Below, piece after piece: positions 8,709 through 16,364 of a DNA stretch of 64,000 nt. The stretch spans positions 1,240,001 to 1,304,000 of the forward strand of contig NZ_JASGJD010000001.1 in NCBI RefSeq assembly GCF_047601505.1, given 5' to 3'. Within the stretch, counting starts at the first letter, position 1. Every line of letters starts with the position of its first letter. The notes beneath the pieces were generated by a model that worked only from the letters and a program-made list of their open reading frames with translations, was not told the DNA's origin and did not search any database. Origin of the DNA: Cloacibacterium sp047601505 (GTDB lineage Bacteria; Bacteroidota; Bacteroidia; Flavobacteriales; Weeksellaceae). Position numbers and translations under genes: made by a program.

Positions 8709-8920
8709 GGTTTTTTCTTTTGTGTGTGGTAGTTTTTTTGTCCTAAAAATGACACTGCTAAATTAGAAATTTATTTGTGAATTTTATTATTAGTAGTGTT
8801 AAAATTTTCTAAAATTTCATGTTTATTTTTATTCTGAAGATTAATTGTTGCCAATTGTCTAGTGAATTAGATTATTTATTGAAATTCTATAAAAATTGAC
8901 TTTCGAGTGTTTTTTTAATA

Positions 8921-8957
8921 GGCTGCCAAATTTAGGTTAATTCTTCCTTCGGCAGCC
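8921..8957. repeat. Inverted repeat downstream of the large PspC gene
   Basis: GGCTGCC (8921-8927) and GGCAGCC (8951-8957) form a 7-bp GC-rich stem 15 bases beyond the stop of the minus-strand PspC gene. The minus strand after the stem is A-rich, not U-rich, so it is not a textbook terminator, although its position suggests transcript-end processing or protection. Confidence 0.4.
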
Positions 8958-8971
8958 ATCCTAAACTAGAA

Positions 8972-10642
8972 CTATTTATTTGTTTTAATCTTAATTTTAG
9001 AACCATTTTCGTCTATTGAGATGTCTAGATTTTTTAGGTCTTTAACATCTTTAAATTGATTGTGATTTTTTAAATCTCTTTTAATGATGCTGTCTGCGGT
9101 AGATTTCGGATATTTTTTTCCGTTAATAATTACGCTGTCGTTATCATTAGAATTGTATTCAATCGTAGTTCCGTTGATGTCTATTTTACCTTTTCCCACT
9201 TCAGAAACATTATCATCATCGTCATCATCTTTTTCATTATCACCATAAGTATTCACTTTATCTTTTGGGTCTAATACTACCATTTTTGTAGGAACTATCA
9301 ATTCATAATCAACTTTATAATCTCTAAATCTTTGAGCATAAGGATAGCTAATGTAATTTGGTAAGAAAATTTTGTTTCCTTGTACTTCTACTGGTGCTAA
9401 CATATTAAGCGGTTGGTTGTAACCATCAGCAGTTTTTTTAATAATTAGATATGGTGTTTTTACATCTTCTTTTCTTATAATTTTTACATCTGGATAATCT
9501 TCATCATACACCGTTTTTTTGTCTGAGAAAATATCATCATTATAAGCTGTGAAATTTGCTGGAATTACTACTTGTTTTTGGTCTAAAATAATACTGTCTG
9601 AAGTGGTAGTGATGGCTATTTCTTCGGTTTCTTCTTTATGACCTTGATAAATCATTTTATTTTTTGCAAAGCTCACTCCAAAGAAAGTTAACAAACCTAT
9701 CCAAAGCAAAGTAAGTACACCAATTATATATCCAAAGTTTCTAAGTTTTGTTTTTGGTGAGAATAATTTAATACTAATTAAAGTAAAAATAATGGCAGGA
9801 ATTAAAATTGTAAGTATTGAAATTACAATTAAAACAGTATTCATTCCGCCTTCATCAAAAAGAAAATTGAACATTGATGTTCCTGGGAAAGAAGGGTTTC
9901 CGAACAAGCCAAAAAGTGCGAATGTTCCAATAATAAAGCTAAAAGCTAACAAAGCAAAGATTCCACCAAAAACTACTCTTAAAAATGTTGCAAAACCGTT
10001 TCCTGCGTCTGCTACATAATGTTTGTTTTCTTGGTAAAGTTGCCCCACTCTTTGTGTAGATTCATTAGCAAATTGTACAATTTTGTTCGATTCGTTTTTC
10101 AGATTGTCAAAATTTGCAGGTTTGCCTTTCATTTTCAAAAAATCACTCGCAGAATTTGCAACCGGAATTACCAACCAAAGAATAGGGTAAAGTAATAAAC
10201 CGAAACCTTTTGCGAAGATTAGAATTATGAAAATTAATCTTACCCAAACTTTATCTATCCCGAAATAATGTCCTAATCCGCCAGAAACACCACCTAAGAT
10301 TTTTCCTTCCGGATCACGAAATAATTGTTTCTGACCAGAAAAAGCTCTTGGTTTTTCAGTTTTTTCAGAAAAATAAGCTTGTTCTTGTTCTTCTATTACT
10401 TCTGGTTTTCCTATTTGTGCAATTACTTTTTCTACATCTTCATCATTTACTACTTCTCGTTTTGCCATTTGTTCTCTTAGAATTTCTACAATTCTAATTT
10501 CAATATCGTGCATTACTTCATCTGCTTCTGTAGCGTCTAAAGAGCTTCTAAGAGCGCTGAGGTAATCACTCAGTTTTATATAAGCGTGTTCTTCTATTGT
10601 GAAAGAAAAACCTGCAAGTCCTATAGATAATGTTTTGTTCAT
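8972..10642 (-). CDS. PspC-domain membrane protein with a large periplasmic tail
   Basis: The 556-residue protein has a cytoplasmic helical N-terminus (about 1-100). A PspC domain follows (about 104-165: LFRDPEGKILGGVSGGLGHYFGIDKVWVRLIFIILIF...PILWLVIP), then three further hydrophobic segments at about 215-325. A long polar C-terminal region ends with an Asp-rich stretch (KDDDDDDN) and a beta-rich tail. PspC domains take part in envelope stress sensing. The gene starts 9 bases after a PadR-type regulator, an arrangement common in Bacteroidota, so it is probably repressed by PadR through the operator at 11087-11100. The ligand or partner is unknown. Confidence 0.8.
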   Translation of the reverse strand: MNKTLSIGLAGFSFTIEEHAYIKLSDYLSALRSSLDATEADEVMHDIEIRIVEILREQMAKREVVNDEDVEKVIAQIGKPEVIEEQEQAYFSEKTEKPRAFSGQKQLFRDPEGKILGGVSGGLGHYFGIDKVWVRLIFIILIFAKGFGLLLYPILWLVIPVANSASDFLKMKGKPANFDNLKNESNKIVQFANESTQRVGQLYQENKHYVADAGNGFATFLRVVFGGIFALLAFSFIIGTFALFGLFGNPSFPGTSMFNFLFDEGGMNTVLIVISILTILIPAIIFTLISIKLFSPKTKLRNFGYIIGVLTLLWIGLLTFFGVSFAKNKMIYQGHKEETEEIAITTTSDSIILDQKQVVIPANFTAYNDDIFSDKKTVYDEDYPDVKIIRKEDVKTPYLIIKKTADGYNQPLNMLAPVEVQGNKIFLPNYISYPYAQRFRDYKVDYELIVPTKMVVLDPKDKVNTYGDNEKDDDDDDNVSEVGKGKIDINGTTIEYNSNDNDSVIINGKKYPKSTADSIIKRDLKNHNQFKDVKDLKNLDISIDENGSKIKIKTNK

Positions 10643-10651
10643 AGTTTAGTT

Positions 10652-10981
10652 TTAAGAAGTTTTGGTAATTTGGTTTACAGATTCTGTTAATTCATTCCAA
10701 GTATTTAATAGTTCTGTAAGAAAAGTTTTTCCTTTATCTGTTATTTGATAATACTTTCTCGGAGGTCCGCTTGTAGATTCTTCCCATCTGTAAGCGAGAA
10801 ATTCTCCGTTTTTCAATCTTGTTAGCAAAGGGTAGAGTGTTCCTTCTACTACATCTAGTTTTCCTTTTTTGAGTTCGTCTATCAGATCAGAAACATACAT
10901 TTCTCTATTGTTGATAAGACTCAAAATACAGAATTCTAGAATTCCTTTACGCATTTGCGCTTTGGTGTTTTCTGTGTTCAT
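10652..10981 (-). CDS. PadR family transcriptional regulator
   Basis: The 109-residue protein is a PadR winged-helix regulator. The N-terminus (MRKGILEFCILSLINNREMYVSDLIDELKKG) is the first helix and helix-turn-helix. VVEGTLYPLLTRLKNGEFLAYRWEESTSGPPRKYYQITDKG is the recognition helix and wing, and a short C-terminal dimer helix follows. It heads an operon with the large PspC gene. A 14-bp dyad in its promoter recurs in front of the small pspC gene at the same distance from the -7 box, so it most likely represses both units and itself. The inducing signal is unknown; PspC partnership suggests envelope or membrane stress. Confidence 0.9.
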   Translation of the reverse strand: MNTENTKAQMRKGILEFCILSLINNREMYVSDLIDELKKGKLDVVEGTLYPLLTRLKNGEFLAYRWEESTSGPPRKYYQITDKGKTFLTELLNTWNELTESVNQITKTS

Positions 10982-11065
10982 CTGTCTTGTTATTTTTTAA
11001 TTTGGTTAAAAGTTCATTCCTTTTTTGTAGGTTTATTAGATGATAATTTTTATAATTCTACAATG

Positions 11066-11100
11066 CAAAGATATATATTATTTTTAGTATTATGCAATAC
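11066..11100 (-). promoter_or_regulatory. padR-pspC promoter with PadR operator
   Basis: On the minus strand the dyad GTATTGCATAATAC (11100-11087) is followed by a perfect -7 box TATCTTTG (11073-11066). The dyad centre is 20.5 bp from the first base of the -7 box and covers the expected -33 region, as for a repressor. The same dyad, flanks and spacing recur at 11426-11460. Confidence 0.7.
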
Positions 11101-11122
11101 AAAGTAGTTATTTAAAAAAATA

Positions 11123-11401
11123 TTATCTTTTTGCCTCAAAATTACGTACTGTTCTGCCTTTTGGTACAATAATCCATAAGATTAAATAAACCATTACAAC
11201 CATAAAGGTTGAAATTCCTGCAGAAAATATTCCGATAAATCCTAATAAAAACCAAACGATTCTTATTAAAGAAGTTTCTAGTCCGAAATATCTTCCTAAT
11301 CCGGCACAAACTCCGGCAATTTGTCTGTTGTCTTCATCGCGAAACAATTTTGCTCTGCTATCTGAGTAATATTGATGTTCGCTTTCTTGATAAGTTTTCA
11401 T
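11123..11401 (-). CDS. Small PspC-domain protein
   Basis: This 92-residue protein consists essentially of a PspC domain: KLFRDEDNRQIAGVCAGLGRYFGLETSLIRIVWFLLGF, then a second hydrophobic helix and the family-typical WIIVPKG ending. A TTG 27 bases upstream is in frame, but it lies inside the promoter -7 box, so the ATG at 11401 (protein MKTYQESE...) is the better start. It is transcribed from its own promoter, whose operator matches that of the padR operon. Small PspC proteins are probably membrane stress sensors or PspC partners. Confidence 0.85.
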   Translation of the reverse strand: MKTYQESEHQYYSDSRAKLFRDEDNRQIAGVCAGLGRYFGLETSLIRIVWFLLGFIGIFSAGISTFMVVMVYLILWIIVPKGRTVRNFEAKR

Positions 11402-11425
11402 ATTGTATATTTTAAATTTGTATTG

Positions 11426-11460
11426 CAAAGATATGTAATAAATTTAGTATTATGCAATAC
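11426..11460 (-). promoter_or_regulatory. Promoter and PadR operator of the small pspC gene
   Basis: On the minus strand GTATTGCATAATAC (11460-11447) precedes a perfect -7 box TATCTTTG (11433-11426) with the dyad centre 20.5 bp away, identical to the padR promoter. The flanks are also shared (TACTTTG before and TAAA after the dyad), so the two promoters are probably one regulon. Confidence 0.7.
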
Positions 11461-11559
11461 AAAGTACTAATTTATTTTGAAAATATTTGTAATTTATTGA
11501 TAATCAGTGTTAAAATTTTTAATTCAATTTTTTAATATGTTAAATATCAGTTTATTTTT

Positions 11560-11573
11560 GTAACAACTGTTAC
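11560..11573 (+). promoter_or_regulatory. Crp/Fnr-type dyad upstream of the CoA-disulfide reductase gene
   Basis: GTAACAACTGTTAC is a perfect GTAAC-N4-GTTAC dyad. Its centre lies 29.5 bp from the first base of the -7 box, which places it near -41.5 from the transcription start, the classical position of a class II Crp/Fnr activator site. A near-identical dyad has the same spacing in front of the sulfide:quinone reductase gene (21369-21382). Confidence 0.6.
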
Positions 11574-11595
11574 CGTTTAAAACCTAAAAGCCGAG

Positions 11596-11603
11596 TACTT
11601 TTG
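11596..11603 (+). promoter_or_regulatory. -7 promoter element of the CoA-disulfide reductase gene
   Basis: TACTTTTG matches TAnnTTTG exactly and lies 21 bases before the ATG. There is no good TTG at -33, consistent with a promoter that depends on an activator bound at the upstream dyad. Confidence 0.55.
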
Positions 11604-11624
11604 CATTATTAAAAAATTCTAAGA

Positions 11625-13262
11625 ATGAAGATATTAATTGTTGGAGGAGTTGCAGGTGGTGCAACGGCAGCTACAAGATTAAGAAGATTATCAGAAGAAA
11701 ATGAAGTGATTATTTTCGAAAAAGGTCAATATGTGAGTTTTGCTAATTGTGGTTTGCCTTACCATATTGGAGGAACTATTCACAAGAGAGATGCTCTTTT
11801 ACTACAAACTCCAGAATCTCTTAACGAAAGATACAATCTTGATGTTAGGGTTTTTTCAGAAGTTCTATCGATTAATACTACTGAAAAGAAAGTGACGGTT
11901 AAGAATCTTCAATCCGAAGAAATTTATACAGAATCTTACGATAAACTTCTTCTTTCTCCAGGAGCAGAGCCTATAAAACCGCCTTTTGAAGGAATTAATT
12001 CTGATAAAATTTATACTTTGAGAAATATTCCCGACATGGATAGAATCATTGCGAAAACTAAAAATTCTCAGAATTTTGTGGTTGTTGGTGGTGGTTTCAT
12101 TGGTTTGGAAGTAGCAGAAAATTTAATTGAAGCTGGTAAAAATGTGAAATTAGTAGAGTTAGGCAATCAAGTAATGGCGCCTGTAGATTTTGATATTGCT
12201 AGTTTTGTTCACGAAAAAGCCAAACAAAAAGGTCTGGAGCTATTATTAAATATGGGCGTAGAAAAATTTAAAGATAAAGGCGAAACTATAGAAGTTTTTT
12301 TGAATGATGGAACTTCTGTAGAAACAGACGCCGTAATTCTGGCAATTGGTGTAAAACCTGAAACTAAATTGGCGGTAGAAGCTGGTCTTGAAATTGGTGA
12401 AACTCGTGGAATTTTGGTAAATGAATTTTTACAAACTTCTAATCCTGATATTTATGCTGTGGGAGATGCCATAGAAGTAGCGCATTACATTAATAATAAA
12501 AAGGTTTTGATTCCTTTGGCTTGGCCGGCAAACAGACAAGGAAGAATTGTTGCAGACAATATTATTTTAGGAAATCAATACAAATATTCTGGAAGTTTGG
12601 GTTCTTCCATTTTGAAATTTTTCGAACTTTCGGTGGCTTCTACTGGTCTCAACGAGAAATTCTTGAAAAAAAATAATATTCCTTATAAAACCGCAATTGT
12701 AACTCGCGGACATCACGCGGGCTATTATCCTGGAGCAAAAAATATGGTTTTGAAACTGATTTTTGACGATGAAGGAAAAATTTTCGGTGCTCAGGCTGTT
12801 GGTGAAGCTGGTGTTGATAAAAGAATAGACGTTATTGCAGCGGCGATTAAAGGAAATCTTACAGTTTATGATTTGCCCGAAATTGAAATTACGTACGCTC
12901 CGCCTTTTAATTCGGCTAAAGACCCTGTAAATATTGCTGGTTATACCGCAGAAAATATCTTGAAAGGAGATTTGGAAATGGTAAATTATGATGATTTTTG
13001 GCAATTTGTTGAAAAAAATAATGCAGTAATTTTAGATGTTAGAACGTCTAAAGAATTTGCTGGAGGTTATATAGAAGGCGCTATTAATATTAATGTGGAC
13101 GATTTAAGGGAAAATCTGCAAAATTTAGATAAAGAAAGAGTTTACGCAATCTATTGTCAGGTTGGTTTAAGAGGTTATTTGGCAAATAGAATTCTCAAAA
13201 ATAATGGTTTCAAAGTTGTTAATTTGAATGGCGGTTACAATCTTTGGTCTAAAATTCAATAA
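11625..13262 (+). CDS. CoA-disulfide reductase fused to rhodanese (CoADR-Rhd)
   Basis: The 545-residue flavoprotein begins with an FAD Rossmann motif (VGGVAGGATAATRLRRL) and the CoADR active-site segment SFANCGLPYHIGG with Cys42. A second NAD(P)H Rossmann fold follows (VVVGGGFIGLEVAENL, about 150), then the FAD-binding DIYAVGDA and a dimerisation domain with HHAGYYPGAKNM and TYAPPFNSAKDP. The C-terminal 90 residues are a rhodanese domain with Cys511 in YCQVGLRG. Such fusions reduce CoA-persulfide, CoA disulfide or polysulfide with NAD(P)H and help clear sulfane sulfur. The upstream operator is shared with the sulfide:quinone reductase gene, supporting a joint role in sulfide detoxification. 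A terminator follows at 13287. Confidence 0.9.
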   Translation: MKILIVGGVAGGATAATRLRRLSEENEVIIFEKGQYVSFANCGLPYHIGGTIHKRDALLLQTPESLNERYNLDVRVFSEVLSINTTEKKVTVKNLQSEEIYTESYDKLLLSPGAEPIKPPFEGINSDKIYTLRNIPDMDRIIAKTKNSQNFVVVGGGFIGLEVAENLIEAGKNVKLVELGNQVMAPVDFDIASFVHEKAKQKGLELLLNMGVEKFKDKGETIEVFLNDGTSVETDAVILAIGVKPETKLAVEAGLEIGETRGILVNEFLQTSNPDIYAVGDAIEVAHYINNKKVLIPLAWPANRQGRIVADNIILGNQYKYSGSLGSSILKFFELSVASTGLNEKFLKKNNIPYKTAIVTRGHHAGYYPGAKNMVLKLIFDDEGKIFGAQAVGEAGVDKRIDVIAAAIKGNLTVYDLPEIEITYAPPFNSAKDPVNIAGYTAENILKGDLEMVNYDDFWQFVEKNNAVILDVRTSKEFAGGYIEGAININVDDLRENLQNLDKERVYAIYCQVGLRGYLANRILKNNGFKVVNLNGGYNLWSKIQ

Positions 13263-13286
13263 TTAAAAATTTTTGATATTTAAAGT

Positions 13287-13317
13287 AAAGCAGTTTAAAT
13301 TTTTAAGCTGCTTTTTT
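13287..13317 (+). terminator. Terminator after the CoADR-rhodanese gene
   Basis: AAAGCAG (13287-13293) pairs with CTGCTTT (13308-13314) around a TTTAAA...TTTAA inner region, followed by a run of T. This ends the CoADR-Rhd transcript before the next gene. Confidence 0.7.
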
Positions 13318-13394
13318 AGTATTATTCTAAATAAAAATTAATTAAACATGATATAAATAGGATTATTTAGTCTTATTTATTGCTTGTTATTTAA

Positions 13395-13402
13395 TAAATT
13401 TG
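13395..13402 (+). promoter_or_regulatory. -7 promoter element of the GltD-like gene
   Basis: TAAATTTG matches TAnnTTTG exactly and lies 23 bases before the ATG at 13426. It probably starts transcription of the GltD-like gene and the genes behind it. Confidence 0.5.
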
Positions 13403-13425
13403 TTTGCAAATTTTAATTTGAAAAA

Positions 13426-15060
13426 ATGAATTTTATTAGAACAGATTTAACAAAACTTGCTAATCTTGAGAGCAGTAAAGGTACTGGCTCTATAAGAAAA
13501 AGCAAACCAGAATATGTGCATTTTTTACCTCCGTGTAATCAGGCATGTCCAGCTGGCGAAAACATTCAAGAATGGCTTTCTTTAGCGCAAGAAGGTAAAG
13601 TAGAAGATGCTTGGAGAAAGTTAACCGAACAAAATCCTCTGCCTGCAATTCACGGTAGAGTATGCTATCACCCTTGCGAAAATTCTTGTAATAGAAAAGA
13701 TTTAGATACTTCGGTAAGTATTCACGCTGTAGAAAGATTTTTAGGAGACGAAGCTCTTAAAAACGATTGGCAATATACTCCTATTACTTTTTCTAGTGGT
13801 AAAAAAATTATGATAGTTGGTGCTGGTCCTTCTGGGCTTTCGGCGGCGTATCATCTTAGGAAGTTGGGGCACGAAGTTACCATTTTCGAAGCGGGTCCCG
13901 TTGCTGGTGGAATGATGAATTTTGGAATTCCGGCGTACAGAATGCCAAGGAATATTCTTCAAGCAGAAATTAAAAGAATTGAAAATTTCGGAGTAAAAAT
14001 TGTTCTCAATTATAAAGTTGCAGATATTCTCAAAGAAAAAGAAAATGGTGGTTTTGATGCCGTTTTTGTTGCAATTGGAGCTCATATTGCTAAAAAAGTG
14101 AATATTCCTGCGCAAGAAGCTAGCAAAATTTTAGATGCGGTTTCTTTCTTGAAAGATGCCGACGAAAATAGCGATAACAAACCTCTTCTTGGTAGGAGAG
14201 TTGCCATTTATGGCGGTGGAAACACGGCGATGGATGCTGCTAGAACGGCTAAAAGATTAGGCGCTGATGAAGCAATGATTATCTATAGAAGAGACCGAGA
14301 ACACATGCCTGCTCACGAATTTGAAGCAGATGAAGCTTTGAGTGAAGGGGTGAAAATCCATTGGTTGAGTTCTATTAAAAATATGGAAACTTCTTCTATT
14401 ACCGTGGAAAAAATGCAAGTGGTTGATGGAAAAGCAATTCCAACGGGTGAATATGAAACACTAGAAGCAGATTCTTTAATTTTGGCACTCGGACAAGAAG
14501 CTGATACTGATTTCTTAAAAAATATTGAAGGAATTACCTTCAAAGAAGACGGAACTACCGTAGATGTAAATGCTGCAATGATGACGGGCTATCCCGGAAT
14601 TTTCGCTGGAGGAGATATGGTTCCTAGCGAAAGAACAGTTACCATTGCAACGGGACACGGTAAAAAAGCGGCTAGAAATATTGATGCTTGGCTTAGAAAT
14701 TCTACCTACAAAAAATCTGCAAATAATCCTTTAATAAAAATTAATCAACTGCAAATTTGGTTCAAAACCAATGCTGAAGCTAGAGCTCAACAACATTTAG
14801 ACATTGAAAAAGCGGTAGAAACGTTTGACGAAATTGTTGGTGGTTATACCACAGAAGAAGCGGTTTACGAGGCGCAACGTTGTCTTTCTTGCGGAAATTG
14901 TTTTGAGTGTGATAGTTGTTATGGAGCGTGTCCAGAAGGTGCGATTTCCAAAAACGGAAAAGGAGAAGGCTACACAATAAATTACGATTTGTGTACAGGT
15001 TGTGGCGTTTGTGCAGAACAATGTCCTTGTCATGCTTTGGATATGGTTTTAGAACATTAA
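13426..15060 (+). CDS. GltD-like NAD(P)H flavoprotein with C-terminal 4Fe-4S ferredoxin domain
   Basis: The 544-residue protein has the N-terminal Fe-S helical domain of the glutamate synthase small subunit (Cys37, Cys41, Cys80, Cys84, Cys88 in CNQACPAG and CYHPCENSC). An FAD fold follows (MIVGAGPSGLSAAYHL, about 129), then an NAD(P)H fold (VAIYGGGNTAMDAARTAKRLG) and TGYPGIFAGGDMV. It ends with two ferredoxin-type clusters (CDSCYGACP and CTGCGVCAEQCP). There is no partner glutamate synthase large subunit nearby. The added ferredoxin domain and the PFOR gene downstream suggest electron transfer between NAD(P)H and ferredoxin. True glutamate synthase activity is unlikely from this layout. Substrate specificity is inferred. 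Confidence 0.8.
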   Translation: MNFIRTDLTKLANLESSKGTGSIRKSKPEYVHFLPPCNQACPAGENIQEWLSLAQEGKVEDAWRKLTEQNPLPAIHGRVCYHPCENSCNRKDLDTSVSIHAVERFLGDEALKNDWQYTPITFSSGKKIMIVGAGPSGLSAAYHLRKLGHEVTIFEAGPVAGGMMNFGIPAYRMPRNILQAEIKRIENFGVKIVLNYKVADILKEKENGGFDAVFVAIGAHIAKKVNIPAQEASKILDAVSFLKDADENSDNKPLLGRRVAIYGGGNTAMDAARTAKRLGADEAMIIYRRDREHMPAHEFEADEALSEGVKIHWLSSIKNMETSSITVEKMQVVDGKAIPTGEYETLEADSLILALGQEADTDFLKNIEGITFKEDGTTVDVNAAMMTGYPGIFAGGDMVPSERTVTIATGHGKKAARNIDAWLRNSTYKKSANNPLIKINQLQIWFKTNAEARAQQHLDIEKAVETFDEIVGGYTTEEAVYEAQRCLSCGNCFECDSCYGACPEGAISKNGKGEGYTINYDLCTGCGVCAEQCPCHALDMVLEH

Positions 15061-15106
15061 TTGATTTTTAAGTCAAAATACATGACATTAGTTAAAATTT
15101 AAAAAC

Positions 15107-16333
15107 ATGAAAAAAAGATTCATAGGTTTAACTTTTTTCTTGATTAGCATCCTAGCTTTTTGTCAAAAAACTAATCCTGAACTCACCAAATATGTTAATT
15201 TTCTTGAAAAACAAAATGTTTCTGCAAAAGATTATGTTTTAGATTTATTTAAAAAGTATGATATAGTTATTTTGTGTGAAAGGCAACATACTGAAACCAC
15301 TCAGTATGACTTGATTTATGACATTGTAAGCTCGCCGTATTTTGAAAAAAATGTAGGCAATATTTTTACAGAAGTGGGTTCTTATAGTAATCGGCAAAAT
15401 ACTTTAAATTTCATTAAAAACAAGTTTTCTAATGATAGTTTGAAGCAGATTAAACAGGCAGAAGTATATAGGAACGGATTTTTTCCTAATGTTTGGTACA
15501 ATACAAATTTTTATGATTTTACAGGAAAACTTAATACTTTAAACTCAACTTTAAAAAATAAAAGACAGATTAACCTTTTTACCTCAGGTTCCATTAATCC
15601 TTCAGTTGAAGAGAGAAAAAATGAGCAGGGAATGAAAGACTATCTAATAAATAATTATCCCAAAAGAGATAGTTTAATGGCAAGTTATATCATAAAAACT
15701 TTTGATAGTTTAAGTCAAAATTCTACAAGAAAAAAAGCTTTAGTAATTATGAATTACAGACATGCTTTTTCAAAATCTTACACTAAAGATAGAAATGTGG
15801 GAGACTATTTTTTTGAAAAATATAAAGGGAGAACAGCGAATGTATATATAAATTATTTAGCATCACTAAACAAATTTGACGAAAGAGATAAGGATAAAGC
15901 TAAAATGTTTCAAGGAATGGAACAAGTTCCGATTCAAAATGGAAAATGGGATGCTTCTTTTAAGTTTTCGGGAAAAGAAAATGTTGGATTTAATTTTAAA
16001 GATTCTCCTTTTGGGAAAGATAATTTTGATGTATGGCAAGCTACCAAAACAGATGATAAATATGAGGATGTTTTCACAGGTTTTGTTTATTACTTACCAA
16101 TTGAGAAACATATTAATTCATTTGGTGTGAAAAATTTCTTTATCAATTCAGATTTAAAAAAAATTATAGATGATTGGAATTTATTTGATAAAGTTACAAA
16201 AAAATCTGAGCCTAGAGTTTTATCAAAAGAATTAGAAGAATCATATAAAAAAGAAATAGAGACAGTAAAAACAAGAAAATATACTGATTTAGAAAAATTT
16301 CAAGAAATCATTAATCAATGGTTGAAATATTAA
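15107..16333 (+). CDS. Secreted protein resembling the erythromycin esterase/ChaN fold
   Basis: The 408-residue protein has a signal peptide (about 1-19, ending AFCQ). Possible active-site segments are VILCERQHTETTQYDL, IFTEVGSYSNRQ and VIMNYRHAF, with Glu and His residues like those of erythromycin-esterase and ChaN-like proteins. The resemblance is weak, so the fold is only a suggestion. The last 60 residues are a Lys/Glu-rich helix. Codon use looks more A-rich and lysine-rich than its neighbours. The gene lies between the GltD-like gene and the PFOR gene, in the same direction with 46- and 31-bp gaps, so it may have been inserted into that pair. Confidence 0.5.
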   Translation: MKKRFIGLTFFLISILAFCQKTNPELTKYVNFLEKQNVSAKDYVLDLFKKYDIVILCERQHTETTQYDLIYDIVSSPYFEKNVGNIFTEVGSYSNRQNTLNFIKNKFSNDSLKQIKQAEVYRNGFFPNVWYNTNFYDFTGKLNTLNSTLKNKRQINLFTSGSINPSVEERKNEQGMKDYLINNYPKRDSLMASYIIKTFDSLSQNSTRKKALVIMNYRHAFSKSYTKDRNVGDYFFEKYKGRTANVYINYLASLNKFDERDKDKAKMFQGMEQVPIQNGKWDASFKFSGKENVGFNFKDSPFGKDNFDVWQATKTDDKYEDVFTGFVYYLPIEKHINSFGVKNFFINSDLKKIIDDWNLFDKVTKKSEPRVLSKELEESYKKEIETVKTRKYTDLEKFQEIINQWLKY

Positions 16334-16337
16334 AAAA

Positions 16338-16363
16338 TCATTTATCAATCATCAACTATCAAT
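16338..16363 (+). repeat. Phased ATCA repeat in the PFOR leader
   Basis: The 5' leader reads as degenerate 7-8-nt units (ATCATTT, ATCAATC, ATCAACT, ATCAATT) immediately before the ATG of the PFOR gene. Similar phased leaders precede gmk, miaA, aroC and the carbonic anhydrase gene. Confidence 0.4.
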
Positions 16364-16364
16364 T

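Noticed and set aside
8921..8957. GGCTGCC/GGCAGCC as an intrinsic terminator of the PspC gene
   Set aside because: No U run follows on the minus strand; kept only as an inverted repeat.
11402..11428. Upstream TTG start for the small PspC protein
   Set aside because: The codon lies inside the TATCTTTG promoter box.
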